From Snodgrassella alvi (GTDB taxonomy: Bacteria > Pseudomonadota > Gammaproteobacteria > Burkholderiales > Neisseriaceae): DNA of 34,665 nucleotides. Within the stretch, counting starts at the first letter, position 1, and each line of letters starts with the position of its first letter. This document shows, one piece after another, positions 9,039 through 18,020 of this stretch. The stretch lies in assembly GCF_002777425.1 (NCBI RefSeq), contig NZ_MDVC01000060.1, forward strand, positions 1 through 34,665, written 5' to 3'. Made by a program: the position numbers and the translations under genes. The notes under the pieces were generated by a model, which was given only the letters and a program-made list of their open reading frames with translations, was not told where the DNA came from and ran no database searches.

Positions 9039-10319
9039 TCAACAGGATTTATTTTCAGTCTGGCGTCGTGAAAACTGGATACCAAGCTGTTTTAATTTGC
9101 GATAAAGATGGGTACGCTCCAGGCCTACTTTTTGGGCTACTTTGCTCATGTTATGCCCTTCCTGAGCAATATGGTATTCGAAATAGCGTCTTTCCAGATC
9201 TTCGCGCAATTCACGCAGAGGCAGATCAAAATTAAAACCAGTCATGCTTTCATGTGGGTGGTTATATTTGAACTGATTCAGGATGGTACTGATGGCGTTA
9301 ACGTCGATTTCGTTATGTTCTGCTGTTAGCATCAGGCTTTTGACAACACTGCGTAGTTGTTCCAGATTGCCCGGCCAGTCATACTGGCGCAGTTCATTCA
9401 GGGCTGCTGTAGTAAATTTTACTGGCGGAATTTTCTGACTTTCTGCCAGCTCGGTAGTAATTTGTTCTACCAGAAATACCATGTCATCCAGTTGTGAGCG
9501 TAATGGAGGAATGGCAACAATTAGTGATGAAAGGGTATTAAGCAGTTTGTTATCCTGTAGCGGGTCGGTAATCATTTCCTTGATTGGCCGGCTACAAACA
9601 CAGATGATGCGTACATTGTAGCGATCTGCTTTGGTCAGAATAAAGCCGATGCTTTGCTGGGTGCTTTTGCCGTATTGAGCAATATCACCCAGATAGAGTA
9701 TGCCACCGGTGGCTTTCTGCAATAATTCAATGGGTGCGTCAACAATCTGCTCTACTTTTGATGGTTCCACCCACGGAGTTGCGCTTTTATGAAATGAACG
9801 TGCAACCAGTTCAAAAGGTGAACCCAGCTCTCCAGTTAGCAGTACAGGAGTGCTGAATTTGGCTATACGTTCTAGATGCTGATTCAGCTCCTTGATAGCA
9901 GGGCTATGCCCGAGTTTGTCTAATGACAGATTGGAGGCAGCCTGCATCTGTCCATATTTCAGGGCACGATCCACTGTGCTGAGCAGTTTTTGCAGGGAAA
10001 TGGGTTTTTCCAGAAAATCCAGTGCACCGATTTTGGTTGCTTCTATCGCGGTATCAATACTGGCGTGGCCACTCATCATTACCACTGGCATGGTTAACTG
10101 ACCGGATTTTGCCCATTCTTTCAGTAAAGTAATGCCATCGCAATCTGGCATCCAGATATCCAGCAATACCATGGCAGGACGGGTTTGCTGACGCAGTTGG
10201 CGGGCAGTATCGGCATTTTCGGCCGTGGTGACGGTATAACCTTCGTCTTGTAGGATTTCCGATAATAAGTCACGGATACCTACTTCATCGTCAACAATTA
10301 AAATATCACTGCTTCGCAT
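9039..10319 (-). CDS. ntrX: NtrX-type response regulator with degenerate AAA+ domain
   Basis: This 426-residue regulator partners the NtrY kinase encoded just upstream. Residues 1-120 are a receiver domain with acidic D10/D11, phospho-acceptor D54 (VLLDIWMP), S83 and K105 (FLEKP). Residues ~135-350 correspond to the sigma54 AAA+ domain but are damaged. Walker A is GELGSPFE where GETGTGKE is expected, Walker B is ILYLGDIA, and no GAFTGA loop is seen. The YDWPGNLEQLR stretch survives. Residues ~370-416 are a Fis-type helix-turn-helix (MSKVAQKVGLERTHLYRKLK). It therefore probably binds DNA without activating sigma54. NtrYX of Neisseria gonorrhoeae has been linked to respiratory genes. The gene overlaps ntrY by 14 nt, which implies translational coupling. 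Confidence 0.92.
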   Translation of the reverse strand: MRSSDILIVDDEVGIRDLLSEILQDEGYTVTTAENADTARQLRQQTRPAMVLLDIWMPDCDGITLLKEWAKSGQLTMPVVMMSGHASIDTAIEATKIGALDFLEKPISLQKLLSTVDRALKYGQMQAASNLSLDKLGHSPAIKELNQHLERIAKFSTPVLLTGELGSPFELVARSFHKSATPWVEPSKVEQIVDAPIELLQKATGGILYLGDIAQYGKSTQQSIGFILTKADRYNVRIICVCSRPIKEMITDPLQDNKLLNTLSSLIVAIPPLRSQLDDMVFLVEQITTELAESQKIPPVKFTTAALNELRQYDWPGNLEQLRSVVKSLMLTAEHNEIDVNAISTILNQFKYNHPHESMTGFNFDLPLRELREDLERRYFEYHIAQEGHNMSKVAQKVGLERTHLYRKLKQLGIQFSRRQTENKSC

Positions 10320-12408
10320 TTCTATTCACCTGTAAGGGTAAGGTTATTTTGACACAAGCCAGTCCGTTTTTCTGATTACTGATCTGGATCCGCCCGCCGT
10401 GTTCTTCAATGATTTTTTTGACTACTGGTAATCCCAGTCCGGTACCACCGGGTTTGTCTGTTACATAAGGGTCAAATGCATGTAATAACATCTCCTGACT
10501 GAATGTTTTGCCATTATTGCTTACGTAGATAAGGATGTGTTCGTTATTTAGCTCGGTTTGTACGCTGACTTCGGGTGAGATATCAGCCGTGGCTGCTTCC
10601 ACTGCATTTTTTAGCAGATTATGAATAACCTGACGTAATGCCCCACTGTCGGCGTTAACATTCATTGCTATCTTACTCAAATTAACCGCAAATGTACAAT
10701 TACTACCTTCGTAAAGTACCAAAACCTCGCGTATTAATTCATTTAAATCAAGATTTGTGAACTTTAACGCTGGAGAACGGGAATAGTTGCGGAATGCTTC
10801 AACCATATCTTTCATCGCTGCTACCTGTCGAATAATAGTATTGGTGGCGCGGTTGAGAATCTGGGCATCTGCATCGCTGAGTTTGTCACTGAGTTTCCAT
10901 GCCAGCCGTTCGGCAGATAATTGGATAGGTGTCAGTGGATTGCGGATTTCATGTGCCAGCCGTTGCGCAACCTCACCCCAGGCCGCTTCTTTTTGTGCGC
11001 TTACCAGAGCAGTGACATCATCAAATACCAGTATAGTACCGCCGCCACTGTCTTCAGGTAGTGGTGTGGCTTTGCCAAGCAGTATCAGGGTTTCATCTTT
11101 GTGATTATAGGTGATTTGTGCTGGTTTGTTCTGGTGTTCCGTAGCCAGAATCTGCTGGAATACATCTGCCAGCATTGCTGCCCGTGGGCTTTGTTCGGCC
11201 AGCTGGTTTATGTTCTGTCCAAGAATTGAGTTCAGACTTTGCCCGAGAATGTTTTCGGCCATCTTGTTAAAAGTAATCAGGCAGTTTTCTGGATTAAGGG
11301 TAACCACGCCGGTAGTCAGGCTGTTGAGAATATATTCCAGATAATGTCTGGCTGCTTCCTGCTGCTCTCGTGAATGGCGCAGCTGGACTGTCATGTGATT
11401 AAACAAATCAGTTAGTTTACCCAGTTCGTCATTACGGTGAATGGTTTGCTGGACATCCAGATCACCTTTGGCTACTGCTCGGGCACCATCTGCCAGCGAC
11501 AGAATTGGTGCAACAAACTGGCGTGCAAAATACAGGGCTACCAGTAAGGCTAAAACAATTGCCAGCAGGGTGGCCATCAATAGAGTGGCCAGAAAAAAGG
11601 TTTGTAAACTTTTTTTGGTAAAACTCAGTTCACCATATTTGGCGCGGGCAGCTTCAATCAGTGTGGCATCCTGCGCAACTTTGGGCGGAATGGGTTGACG
11701 GAAAAACAGGGCATTATCATTGTTGTGGCCCGGTAAAATCAGCCAGCCCTGAGCATAAAGGATGTTATTGATGCTTTCAATTTCCCGCACTGAACCTGTG
11801 GTATGTAACTGGTGTATCAGATTCTTGTTAAGTTCCGGCGTGGAAAGATGCAGTGGATTATATTCGGCAACAAGCTGGTTACTGCGGAGATTGTGGATAT
11901 TTAGCTGGCTAAACTGTTTGCTTTTGCCATTACTTTCGAGAACCGGTAAGAGTGGTTCTTTCATACCATCGGCGGCAATCAGGGCAATCTGGATATTGGC
12001 TGCACGGCGGACACTATTGTCCAGTTCATAATCCAGAGCGGATTTACTCAGGCTGATACTGCGGTTGAGTGCTTCTTCAGTATCGTTACCAAACCATGAG
12101 TGAATGCTGTGTGAAATAAACTGTGCAGATACCCCAAACAGGAACAGGCCAGGTAATACAGCTACCAGTGTAAACATAGAGGCCAGACGCATGGCAATTT
12201 TGGAACCGAATTCATGCCGGTGCCGGCTCTGTAATAGTTTCCACCAGTAAGAACCAGCCATTAATGTCAGTGTAAGTACCAATAGTGAAGCAAAGCCAAA
12301 TGCAAACCAGAAATATTGCGATAAAACACTGGTATTACCGGTAGCGACGGCCAGAACATACAGGGTGACTACACAGAGCACTGCCATGACCAGAATTAGC
12401 CGTCTCAT
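10306..12408 (-). CDS. ntrY: NtrY-type membrane sensor histidine kinase
   Basis: This 700-residue inner-membrane kinase presumably phosphorylates NtrX. Transmembrane segments lie near 4-23, 34-57, 76-98 and 271-294, with a ~170-residue extracytoplasmic region before the last one. A HAMP linker (about 295-345), a PAS domain (about 352-465), a HisKA domain with H486 in AHEIRNPLTPIQLSAERL, and an ATPase domain follow. The ATPase domain has an N box LLKNAVEAA (about 598-606), and G boxes including PGGTGLGLPVVKKIIEEHGG (653-672). It starts 5 nt after the DUF4390 gene stop and overlaps ntrX, so it is in the fmt-rsmB operon. The signal is unknown. Redox or respiratory control is inferred from the Neisseria homologue. 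Confidence 0.94.
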   Translation of the reverse strand: MRRLILVMAVLCVVTLYVLAVATGNTSVLSQYFWFAFGFASLLVLTLTLMAGSYWWKLLQSRHRHEFGSKIAMRLASMFTLVAVLPGLFLFGVSAQFISHSIHSWFGNDTEEALNRSISLSKSALDYELDNSVRRAANIQIALIAADGMKEPLLPVLESNGKSKQFSQLNIHNLRSNQLVAEYNPLHLSTPELNKNLIHQLHTTGSVREIESINNILYAQGWLILPGHNNDNALFFRQPIPPKVAQDATLIEAARAKYGELSFTKKSLQTFFLATLLMATLLAIVLALLVALYFARQFVAPILSLADGARAVAKGDLDVQQTIHRNDELGKLTDLFNHMTVQLRHSREQQEAARHYLEYILNSLTTGVVTLNPENCLITFNKMAENILGQSLNSILGQNINQLAEQSPRAAMLADVFQQILATEHQNKPAQITYNHKDETLILLGKATPLPEDSGGGTILVFDDVTALVSAQKEAAWGEVAQRLAHEIRNPLTPIQLSAERLAWKLSDKLSDADAQILNRATNTIIRQVAAMKDMVEAFRNYSRSPALKFTNLDLNELIREVLVLYEGSNCTFAVNLSKIAMNVNADSGALRQVIHNLLKNAVEAATADISPEVSVQTELNNEHILIYVSNNGKTFSQEMLLHAFDPYVTDKPGGTGLGLPVVKKIIEEHGGRIQISNQKNGLACVKITLPLQVNRNAKQ

Positions 12409-12413
12409 TATGA

Positions 12414-13010
12414 TTAATCCACGTTGATAACAAGACGATGCCAGCCAGAATCCAGTTGCCAGCTATGAGATGTTAGTGCATTGATTTGAAATGGTTTTGG
12501 TAACTGGCTGATGCTCAGGCTCAGACGTACATCTGCACGGACTTCTCCTGCTGATACACCACTGAGTGTACCGCTGCTGAGTACACGCCAATTAGCTGCT
12601 GCGCCAATGGCTCTGAGTGCGGTATCAAGACTGTTGTATTCCGTAGAAAAAGTAGACCCCATACTGACACGATAGCGATTAGTAAGTGGGTGAAAGGCCA
12701 GTTTGTACTGAATAAGATTATCACCGGCAATCAGGTTGTTAATCCGGTTGCGGTAGGAAGCAAGTGTGGGGGAGGTAAGCTGATAGTTCAGGTCAAAGTT
12801 TAATGGTACACCCTGTGTCAGTGCCTGTTTTAGCTGATCGGGCAGCTGGGTATTAAAACGTGTATTGATGGAAAGCTGGCCATTGCTGGTAATATAAGCC
12901 TGAGCACGTGTAGTGCTGATGCCCTCTGCCTTTACTACAGCAGTACTCAGGCAGAGGAGACAGGCAAAAAATAGACTAGATTTTATCGATAAGCGCGTAA
13001 AAAAAGCCAT
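12414..13010 (-). CDS. DUF4390 family exported protein
   Basis: This 198-residue protein from MAFFTRLS resembles the DUF4390 family, which is commonly found upstream of ntrY in betaproteobacteria. Residues 1-28 look like a Sec signal peptide (basic start, LFFACLLCLSTAVVKA), so it should be periplasmic. The mature part is beta-rich with Trp/Tyr/Phe-rich strands such as YKLAFHPLTNRYRVS and HSWQLDSGWHRLVINVD. No catalytic motif is visible. A longer reading from 13064 (MRMPASV) exists but would destroy the signal peptide position and extend further into rsmB. With the start at 13010 it already overlaps the rsmB 3' end by 35 nt. Its place suggests a link to NtrY sensing, but this is inference. Confidence 0.8.
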   Translation of the reverse strand: MAFFTRLSIKSSLFFACLLCLSTAVVKAEGISTTRAQAYITSNGQLSINTRFNTQLPDQLKQALTQGVPLNFDLNYQLTSPTLASYRNRINNLIAGDNLIQYKLAFHPLTNRYRVSMGSTFSTEYNSLDTALRAIGAAANWRVLSSGTLSGVSAGEVRADVRLSLSISQLPKPFQINALTSHSWQLDSGWHRLVINVD

Positions 13011-14226
13011 CTTGTTTGCTGTCCGGTAACAATACACGTGATTGACGCTGGCGGGCATCCGCATGTCGGGTTAAAAAATGGGTTAGCTGTTGCTGATTTT
13101 CTTCCATAAAAATCGAACAGGTGGCTAAAAGCAGGCGACCGCCTGATTTTAATGTCAGCCACAGACTGTCCAGTAACGCTTCCTGCTGTAACGCAGTTTT
13201 CCGGCTATCCTGTGGCTGGCGCAGCCATTTGATGTCTGGATGACGTTTTACTACACCTGAAGCTGTGCATGGTACATCGGCCAGAATGGCATCAAAAGTG
13301 TTGTTATCATACCATGAGTGCAGCTCTTTTGCGTCAGCACAATGCAAGTGTGCCCGTTGCTGCAAGCGCTGCAGGTTGTCCTGTACGCGTTTCAGGCGCA
13401 AAGGATCAATATCCAGAGCGGTAACGTCACAGTCTGCCCATTCGAGTATATGTCCGGTTTTGCCACCGGGAGCAGCACAGGCATCCAGAATACGTTCGCC
13501 AGACTGCGGGTTAAGCATGGGAATAGCCTGCTGGGCACCGAAGTCCTGTACCGACACGTGACCCGCTGCGAAGTCCGGCAGCTTCTGTACAGCTACTGCC
13601 TGTTGTAGCATGACGCTATGAGTATCCAGAATTCTGGCCGGAATGCCGGCAGCCGTCAGTTTCGCCTGATACTGTTCAGCATCTGTATAACGACGGTTGA
13701 TTCGCAACGTCATGGGTGGATGTTGCGCCATGGCTGTGACCATGTTGTGCCAGTGCTGGGGATAATGCTTTTTCAGGTAATTTAACCACCATGCAGGCAG
13801 GTTGTAACGCGCTTCATTCTGTTTAAGTGCACTGGCCAGTAAGGTTTCGCGTTCACGCAAAAAGCGCCGTAACAAAGCATTAACCAGCTTCTGGTAACGG
13901 CCTCCGTGCAGCTGGCGGGCATGATTAACGGCTTCATTAACCACGGCATGGGCTGCATTGCGGGTAAAGTGCAGTTGATATAAAGCAATGACGAGAAGGT
14001 TGCCAATTTCTGCCGGTGGTAATGTTTTTGTCATTTGTTGCACAAGTTGTCGCAACATGCCTAAATGACGCAGACTACCATGACTGAGATCCTGCAAGGC
14101 ACCTTTATCCGCAGCTGACAGTTCTGGATACTGCATTGCCTGAACCAGAACTTCGCTGAGATTACGTCCGTTTAATACTTCACCGATGGCGTGAACCGCC
14201 AGTTGCTGGGCACGCGCCATACTCAT
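12976..14226 (-). CDS. rsmB: 16S rRNA (cytosine967-C5)-methyltransferase
   Basis: RsmB (Sun/Fmu) makes m5C967 in 16S rRNA. The N-terminal NusB-like helical domain (about 1-130) includes AAHAVVNEAVNHARQL. A linker containing PAWWLNYLKKHYP leads to the Rossmann methyltransferase domain, with the SAM motif LDACAAPGGKTGHI (247-260). The two catalytic cysteines are C320 in DVPCTASGVVKRHPDIKW and C370 in LLATCSIFMEEN. The 416 residues fit the family. Its ATG overlaps the fmt stop (ATGA), and the 3' end overlaps the DUF4390 gene. A second Met at residue 3 is an alternative start. Confidence 0.95.
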   Translation of the reverse strand: MSMARAQQLAVHAIGEVLNGRNLSEVLVQAMQYPELSAADKGALQDLSHGSLRHLGMLRQLVQQMTKTLPPAEIGNLLVIALYQLHFTRNAAHAVVNEAVNHARQLHGGRYQKLVNALLRRFLRERETLLASALKQNEARYNLPAWWLNYLKKHYPQHWHNMVTAMAQHPPMTLRINRRYTDAEQYQAKLTAAGIPARILDTHSVMLQQAVAVQKLPDFAAGHVSVQDFGAQQAIPMLNPQSGERILDACAAPGGKTGHILEWADCDVTALDIDPLRLKRVQDNLQRLQQRAHLHCADAKELHSWYDNNTFDAILADVPCTASGVVKRHPDIKWLRQPQDSRKTALQQEALLDSLWLTLKSGGRLLLATCSIFMEENQQQLTHFLTRHADARQRQSRVLLPDSKQDGFFYALIDKI

Positions 14227-15164
14227 GCATTGCTCTCCGCTGATGCCAGTACTATACCTTGCTGTAAAGTATTGCCAGCCTGAAAGGCGGTAACAGGCAT
14301 GGCCTTGCTGCCAGCTTTCTGGACTTCCTCAATACTGATGGCGCCACAGCCGCAGGCAATAATCAGTTCATGCTCGTTACTATGCAGTACTGTGCCTGGT
14401 GTCCCTGTATGCGAAGTGACTTGTGCGCGCCAGATTTTAAGTGGTTTGTCCTGCCAGACAGTCCATGCGCCTGGTACCGGATTAAAGGCACGAATTTTGC
14501 GGGCTATTTCCGTGGCGGGACGTGTCCAGTTGATTTGTGCTTCAGCTTTGCTTAATTTGCGAGCATAGGTTACGCCCGTTTCGCTTTGTGCCGTGGGTTG
14601 TAATCGGGTGATTTGTTGCAAATCTGCAACAATTGCATTCGCACCCAGATGCATCAGTGCATCGTGTACTTCAGCAGCCGTATCATCAGAATTTATGGTA
14701 TAAATATGCCGACTGATTACTGCACCCGTATCCAGACCAGCATCCATTTGCATAATACATACACCGGTTTCCTGATCACCAGCTTCAATAGCGCGCTGTA
14801 TTGGTGCGGCGCCACGCCAGCGTGGCAGTAGTGACGCGTGAATATTCAGACAGCCATATCTGGGAATATCCAGCACTGCCTGCGGTAATAATAATCCATA
14901 AGCAGCCACCACCATTACATCCGCATTCTGCTCTTGTAGTACTGCCTGTGCTTCAGCCGTTTTCAGGGTGCTTGGCTGGATTACTGTAAGACCATGTGCC
15001 AGTGCAGCCTTTTTGACTGCGCTGGGCTGTAACTTTAATCCACGGCCACAGGGGCGATCTGGCTGGGTTAATACCAGCGGTACATCAAAACCGGCAGCAA
15101 CAATAGCATCAAGGGCTGCGGCAGCAAAATCAGGCGTTCCAGCAAAAATAACAGAAGGCTTCAT
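14223..15164 (-). CDS. fmt: Methionyl-tRNA formyltransferase
   Basis: Fmt formylates Met-tRNAfMet with 10-formyl-THF for translation initiation. The 313 residues contain VIFAGTPDFAA (6-16), the folate-site QPDRPCGRGLKL, the catalytic NIHASLLPRWRGAAPI (from N107, H109), and MDAGLDTG with D145. The C-terminal tRNA-binding OB domain starts near residue 205 (INWTRPATEIARKIRAFNPVPGAW). The ATG at 15164 is preferred over 15179 because MKPSVIFAGTP is the family start. It lies downstream of def (product deformylase), the usual pairing, but a terminator-like hairpin stands between them, 14 nt before this ATG. Confidence 0.96.
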   Translation of the reverse strand: MKPSVIFAGTPDFAAAALDAIVAAGFDVPLVLTQPDRPCGRGLKLQPSAVKKAALAHGLTVIQPSTLKTAEAQAVLQEQNADVMVVAAYGLLLPQAVLDIPRYGCLNIHASLLPRWRGAAPIQRAIEAGDQETGVCIMQMDAGLDTGAVISRHIYTINSDDTAAEVHDALMHLGANAIVADLQQITRLQPTAQSETGVTYARKLSKAEAQINWTRPATEIARKIRAFNPVPGAWTVWQDKPLKIWRAQVTSHTGTPGTVLHSNEHELIIACGCGAISIEEVQKAGSKAMPVTAFQAGNTLQQGIVLASAESNA

Positions 15165-15177
15165 GCAATAAATCCAC

Positions 15178-15210
15178 AAAAAACACCATCACTATCATTT
15201 AAAGATGGTG
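15178..15210 (-). terminator. Terminator-like hairpin between def and fmt
   Basis: On the minus strand CACCATC (15210-15204), a 13-nt loop and GATGGTG (15190-15184) are followed by six T residues (15183-15178). It sits after the def stop and 14 nt before the fmt start, so it is either the end of the def transcript or an attenuator that lets part of the transcription into fmt. Confidence 0.6.
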
Positions 15211-15241
15211 GTACAAATATCAGGGCTGACAACAGGGTTAT

Positions 15242-15745
15242 TCACATTTTTTCGCGTGCGCGTTTTTTCAGTTTGGTTTTGATGCGATTCTGTTTCAATG
15301 GTGACAGATATTCGACAAATACTTTGCCGGCAAGATGATCCAGCTCGTGCTGAATACAGATAGCCAACAGGCCATCCGCTTCTAGTGTGAATTTTTCACC
15401 ATGTTCATCATATGCTTCGACAGTGATGCGCTCCGAACGGTGCACTAACTCATAAATACCGGGTACAGAAAGGCAGCCTTCTTCGTATTCAGTATCACCT
15501 TCTCTGGCAGTAATCACCGGATTGATAAATACGCGCAGTTCGTTACGTTCCTCGGAAAGATCCATCACCACTACACGTTCATGAACATTAACCTGAGTTG
15601 CGGCCAGCCCGATACCGCGTGCCTGGTACATGGTTTCGGCCATATCCTGCACCAGAGTGCGAATTCTGTTATCAAATTGAGTCACAGATTGCGCAACAGT
15701 GTGTAAACGCTCATCAGGATATTGTAAAATGTTTAATAGAGCCAT
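15242..15745 (-). CDS. def: Peptide deformylase
   Basis: This metalloenzyme removes the formyl group from the N-terminal Met of nascent proteins. The 167 residues carry all three family motifs: GIGLAATQ (44-51), EGCLS with metal ligand C91, and QHELDHLAG with ligands H133 and H137 and catalytic E134. The C-terminal tail is basic ([17 protein letters not shown]), as in other type I enzymes. It is transcribed divergently from the LysM protein gene across a 157-bp spacer and heads the def-fmt-rsmB-ntrYX series. Confidence 0.97.
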   Translation of the reverse strand: MALLNILQYPDERLHTVAQSVTQFDNRIRTLVQDMAETMYQARGIGLAATQVNVHERVVVMDLSEERNELRVFINPVITAREGDTEYEEGCLSVPGIYELVHRSERITVEAYDEHGEKFTLEADGLLAICIQHELDHLAGKVFVEYLSPLKQNRIKTKLKKRAREKM

Positions 15746-15902
15746 TGTGTGTTTAATTCCTTGTTCAATTTGACCTGATTACATGATGGCAATATGGATT
15801 TTTTAAAGATTGTTGATATGGATTCAGGTAAACTGGCACTAATATCCATACTATGTCATACAACGACCATTTAAAACAGTAAGTTCACTAAGGATACTTT
15901 AC

Positions 15903-17120
15903 ATGCATAAACATATTATAACCCTGCTGTGTACGCTGGGTGTGGCAATCTCTACACCCGTAATGGCCAAATTGAAATTACGTCCGGATGCACCAGCACA
16001 ATATGTAGTGAAAAACGGCGATACTCTGTGGAGCATATCCGGTAAGTATCTTTACAGTCCGTGGCAATGGCCACAACTGTGGGGTTCTAATCGTGCCCAG
16101 ATTCAGAATCCACAGAAAATCTATCCAGGACAGGTTTTAAGCCTTCGTTATGTTGATGGTCAACCCCGCCTCGGTTTTGACAACAGTGGTGATATTCCAA
16201 CTGTTAAGCTGCAGCCACGGGTGCGTAATATGTCTTCCGGTTATGGTATTAATACCGTAGATGTCGATTTTTACCGTATATTTATGCAGCATCCGCAGGT
16301 CATTGACAAAGAACAAACCAGAAAGGCACCACGTCTTGTTGGAGGGCCTGAAAGTCGTGCTATATATTCAACTGGCGACCGTGTATATGCTGATCGTACA
16401 CTGGAATCAGGTCGTTATCTGGTTTACCGGATCGAAAAAAATATTACCGATCCGGATACACATAAATATCTGGGTCAGATGGTACGCTTCAGTGGTGAAG
16501 TAGCAACTCTGGCCGGAAAAAACAGTGCTCTGGCTGAACGAAGTACAAGCGATGCTGCCAGCTTACCCAAAGATGAGTATTATACGCGCGTGAATCCGCT
16601 GATTAAACTACCTACCCGTTCCGCGCAGCCGCTGGTGGTTACCAATGCCGCATCGGAAATTAGTAAAGGTGATTATCTGTTAAAAGTAACCGATGAGCAG
16701 GATTCGTTCCAGATGATGCCACATGCACCCAATACTCAGGTTAAAGGCAAAATTATTTCTATTATGGATGGAACTCAGGAGGCAGGTACTTACCAGACAA
16801 TTACCCTGAATTTGGGTAGCAATGATGGGGTAGATAAGGGTACAGTAGTGAGTCTGTATAAAAAGAGACGTCAGTTTACAGCCGGTATATCCACTGATCC
16901 TAAAGCATCGCGCAGCATAATTAGATACCTGAGCATCCCCGCAGAGGAAGTTGGTCTGGCACTGATTTATCGTGTTAGTGACAAATTGTCATCGGCTCTT
17001 ATTATAAGTGCGTCCAGTCCGGTGAAAGAAGGGGATATGGTGATGAATCCTGGTCATGATCTGGATGATGTTACCGATAATCGGAGCCATGTATCTAATT
17101 CATCAAAAGATTTGCGCTAA
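15903..17120 (+). CDS. Secreted LysM peptidoglycan-binding protein
   Basis: This 405-residue protein has a Sec signal peptide (about 1-22, ending TPVMA) and one LysM domain (about 34-82: YVVKNGDTLWSISGKYL, then NPQKIYPGQVLSL). A ~300-residue domain of unknown role follows, with YRIFMQHPQVIDKEQTRKAPRLVG and, near 270-345, a beta-rich stretch reading LNLGSNDGVDKGTVVSLYKK. No lipobox Cys and no peptidase or amidase motif was seen, so it is probably a periplasmic cell-wall-binding protein without hydrolase activity. Proteins of this build are often found divergent from def/fmt in Neisseriaceae and other betaproteobacteria. A clean terminator follows. Confidence 0.85.
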   Translation: MHKHIITLLCTLGVAISTPVMAKLKLRPDAPAQYVVKNGDTLWSISGKYLYSPWQWPQLWGSNRAQIQNPQKIYPGQVLSLRYVDGQPRLGFDNSGDIPTVKLQPRVRNMSSGYGINTVDVDFYRIFMQHPQVIDKEQTRKAPRLVGGPESRAIYSTGDRVYADRTLESGRYLVYRIEKNITDPDTHKYLGQMVRFSGEVATLAGKNSALAERSTSDAASLPKDEYYTRVNPLIKLPTRSAQPLVVTNAASEISKGDYLLKVTDEQDSFQMMPHAPNTQVKGKIISIMDGTQEAGTYQTITLNLGSNDGVDKGTVVSLYKKRRQFTAGISTDPKASRSIIRYLSIPAEEVGLALIYRVSDKLSSALIISASSPVKEGDMVMNPGHDLDDVTDNRSHVSNSSKDLR

Positions 17121-17205
17121 CAGGTGCGGTAGCAAGTAAATTATAGACAACGGTAATTCATAAGAATGTTTGAGTTCCATATTGTTGATGAATTACTTTG
17201 AATAT

Positions 17206-17230
17206 AAAGTGCGGATTTTCCGCACTTTTT
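17206..17230 (+). terminator. Rho-independent terminator after the LysM gene
   Basis: AAAGTGCGG (17206-17214) and CCGCACTTT (17220-17228) form a perfect 9-bp stem with a 5-nt loop and end in a run of five T. Confidence 0.93.
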
Positions 17231-18020
17231 CTTTGTGTACTTGCCGGCAATAGGAACAGACTACTGTAGAAATAAATAGTAAGACAAATATGGATGGTTA
17301 AAGTAGATCGTGCTGGTGCTTACCAGAATATTTTAATAACAGCAATGATTTCAGCGTAGAATAGTAAAACAGAGTATTAAAATGGGTAAGCTAATTATTC
17401 TGTATAGAACGATTACTTGTGCCTAAAAGGAATTTGGTAGGATCATGGCTTGATTATTATGTAAAATTAAGATAAATTAGTTATCCTTTTGTTTGCTTCC
17501 ATTGTAAAAATAACAATGGTTATTATTTTAGCGCTCTATTTGTTTCTATCATTTCACAGATACGTCAATCACATAGGTTTAATTTCTGGCTGAAATGTTT
17601 TAAAATATACGGTTTGTTTGACTAAATTTGCCAGATATTTAAGTTATCTGGATAAATGAGTATCTGTTGGGGATAGGTTTGATGCTGATGGTGGCTAACA
17701 AGTAGTTTGAATTTTAGACGGATACATCGGCACATTCATGAAAGTATTCCTGTTTTTATCAATATATTGAACTGAAATTCATATTCAAAATGAATATATA
17801 CTAATCAGCTAATATATTTTGATAAGCCTTAATCTCAGACTGGCAAATCACGGCTTCAGCTGGTTTGCAATATGTATAGCAGCAAGTCGTGATTGGCGGA
17901 AAACTGAGTGTGTTGGTTATATTTGTTTACACACAAATGTATTCATCATTTTGAATAATCCACCTTTTTCCTTATTACAATGCCAGCCTGTTTTCGTTTG
18001 TAATTTTTACTCGGGATAAT
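17231..18020. other. Gene-free AT-rich region with several hairpins upstream of the HAD-phosphatase operon
   Basis: I see no convincing protein gene in this ~790 bp. Four inverted repeats are present. CCATTGT/ACAATGG (17499-17505, 17513-17519) is followed by TTATTATTTT, a weak terminator shape. CCAGATA/TATCTGG lies at 17631-17637 and 17645-17651. ATATTCA-AAA-TGAATAT lies at 17781-17797. AATCACGGCTT/AAGTCGTGATT (17846-17856, 17884-17894, one G-U pair) lies about 125 nt before the first gene. The last could be a structured 5' leader. No known riboswitch pattern was recognised. Confidence 0.5.

Noticed and set aside
17819-18019. 66-codon open frame just before the HAD phosphatase gene
   Set aside because: It begins with TTG without a ribosome site, ends right at the next gene and has no protein-like pattern. 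It covers the 11-bp inverted repeat.
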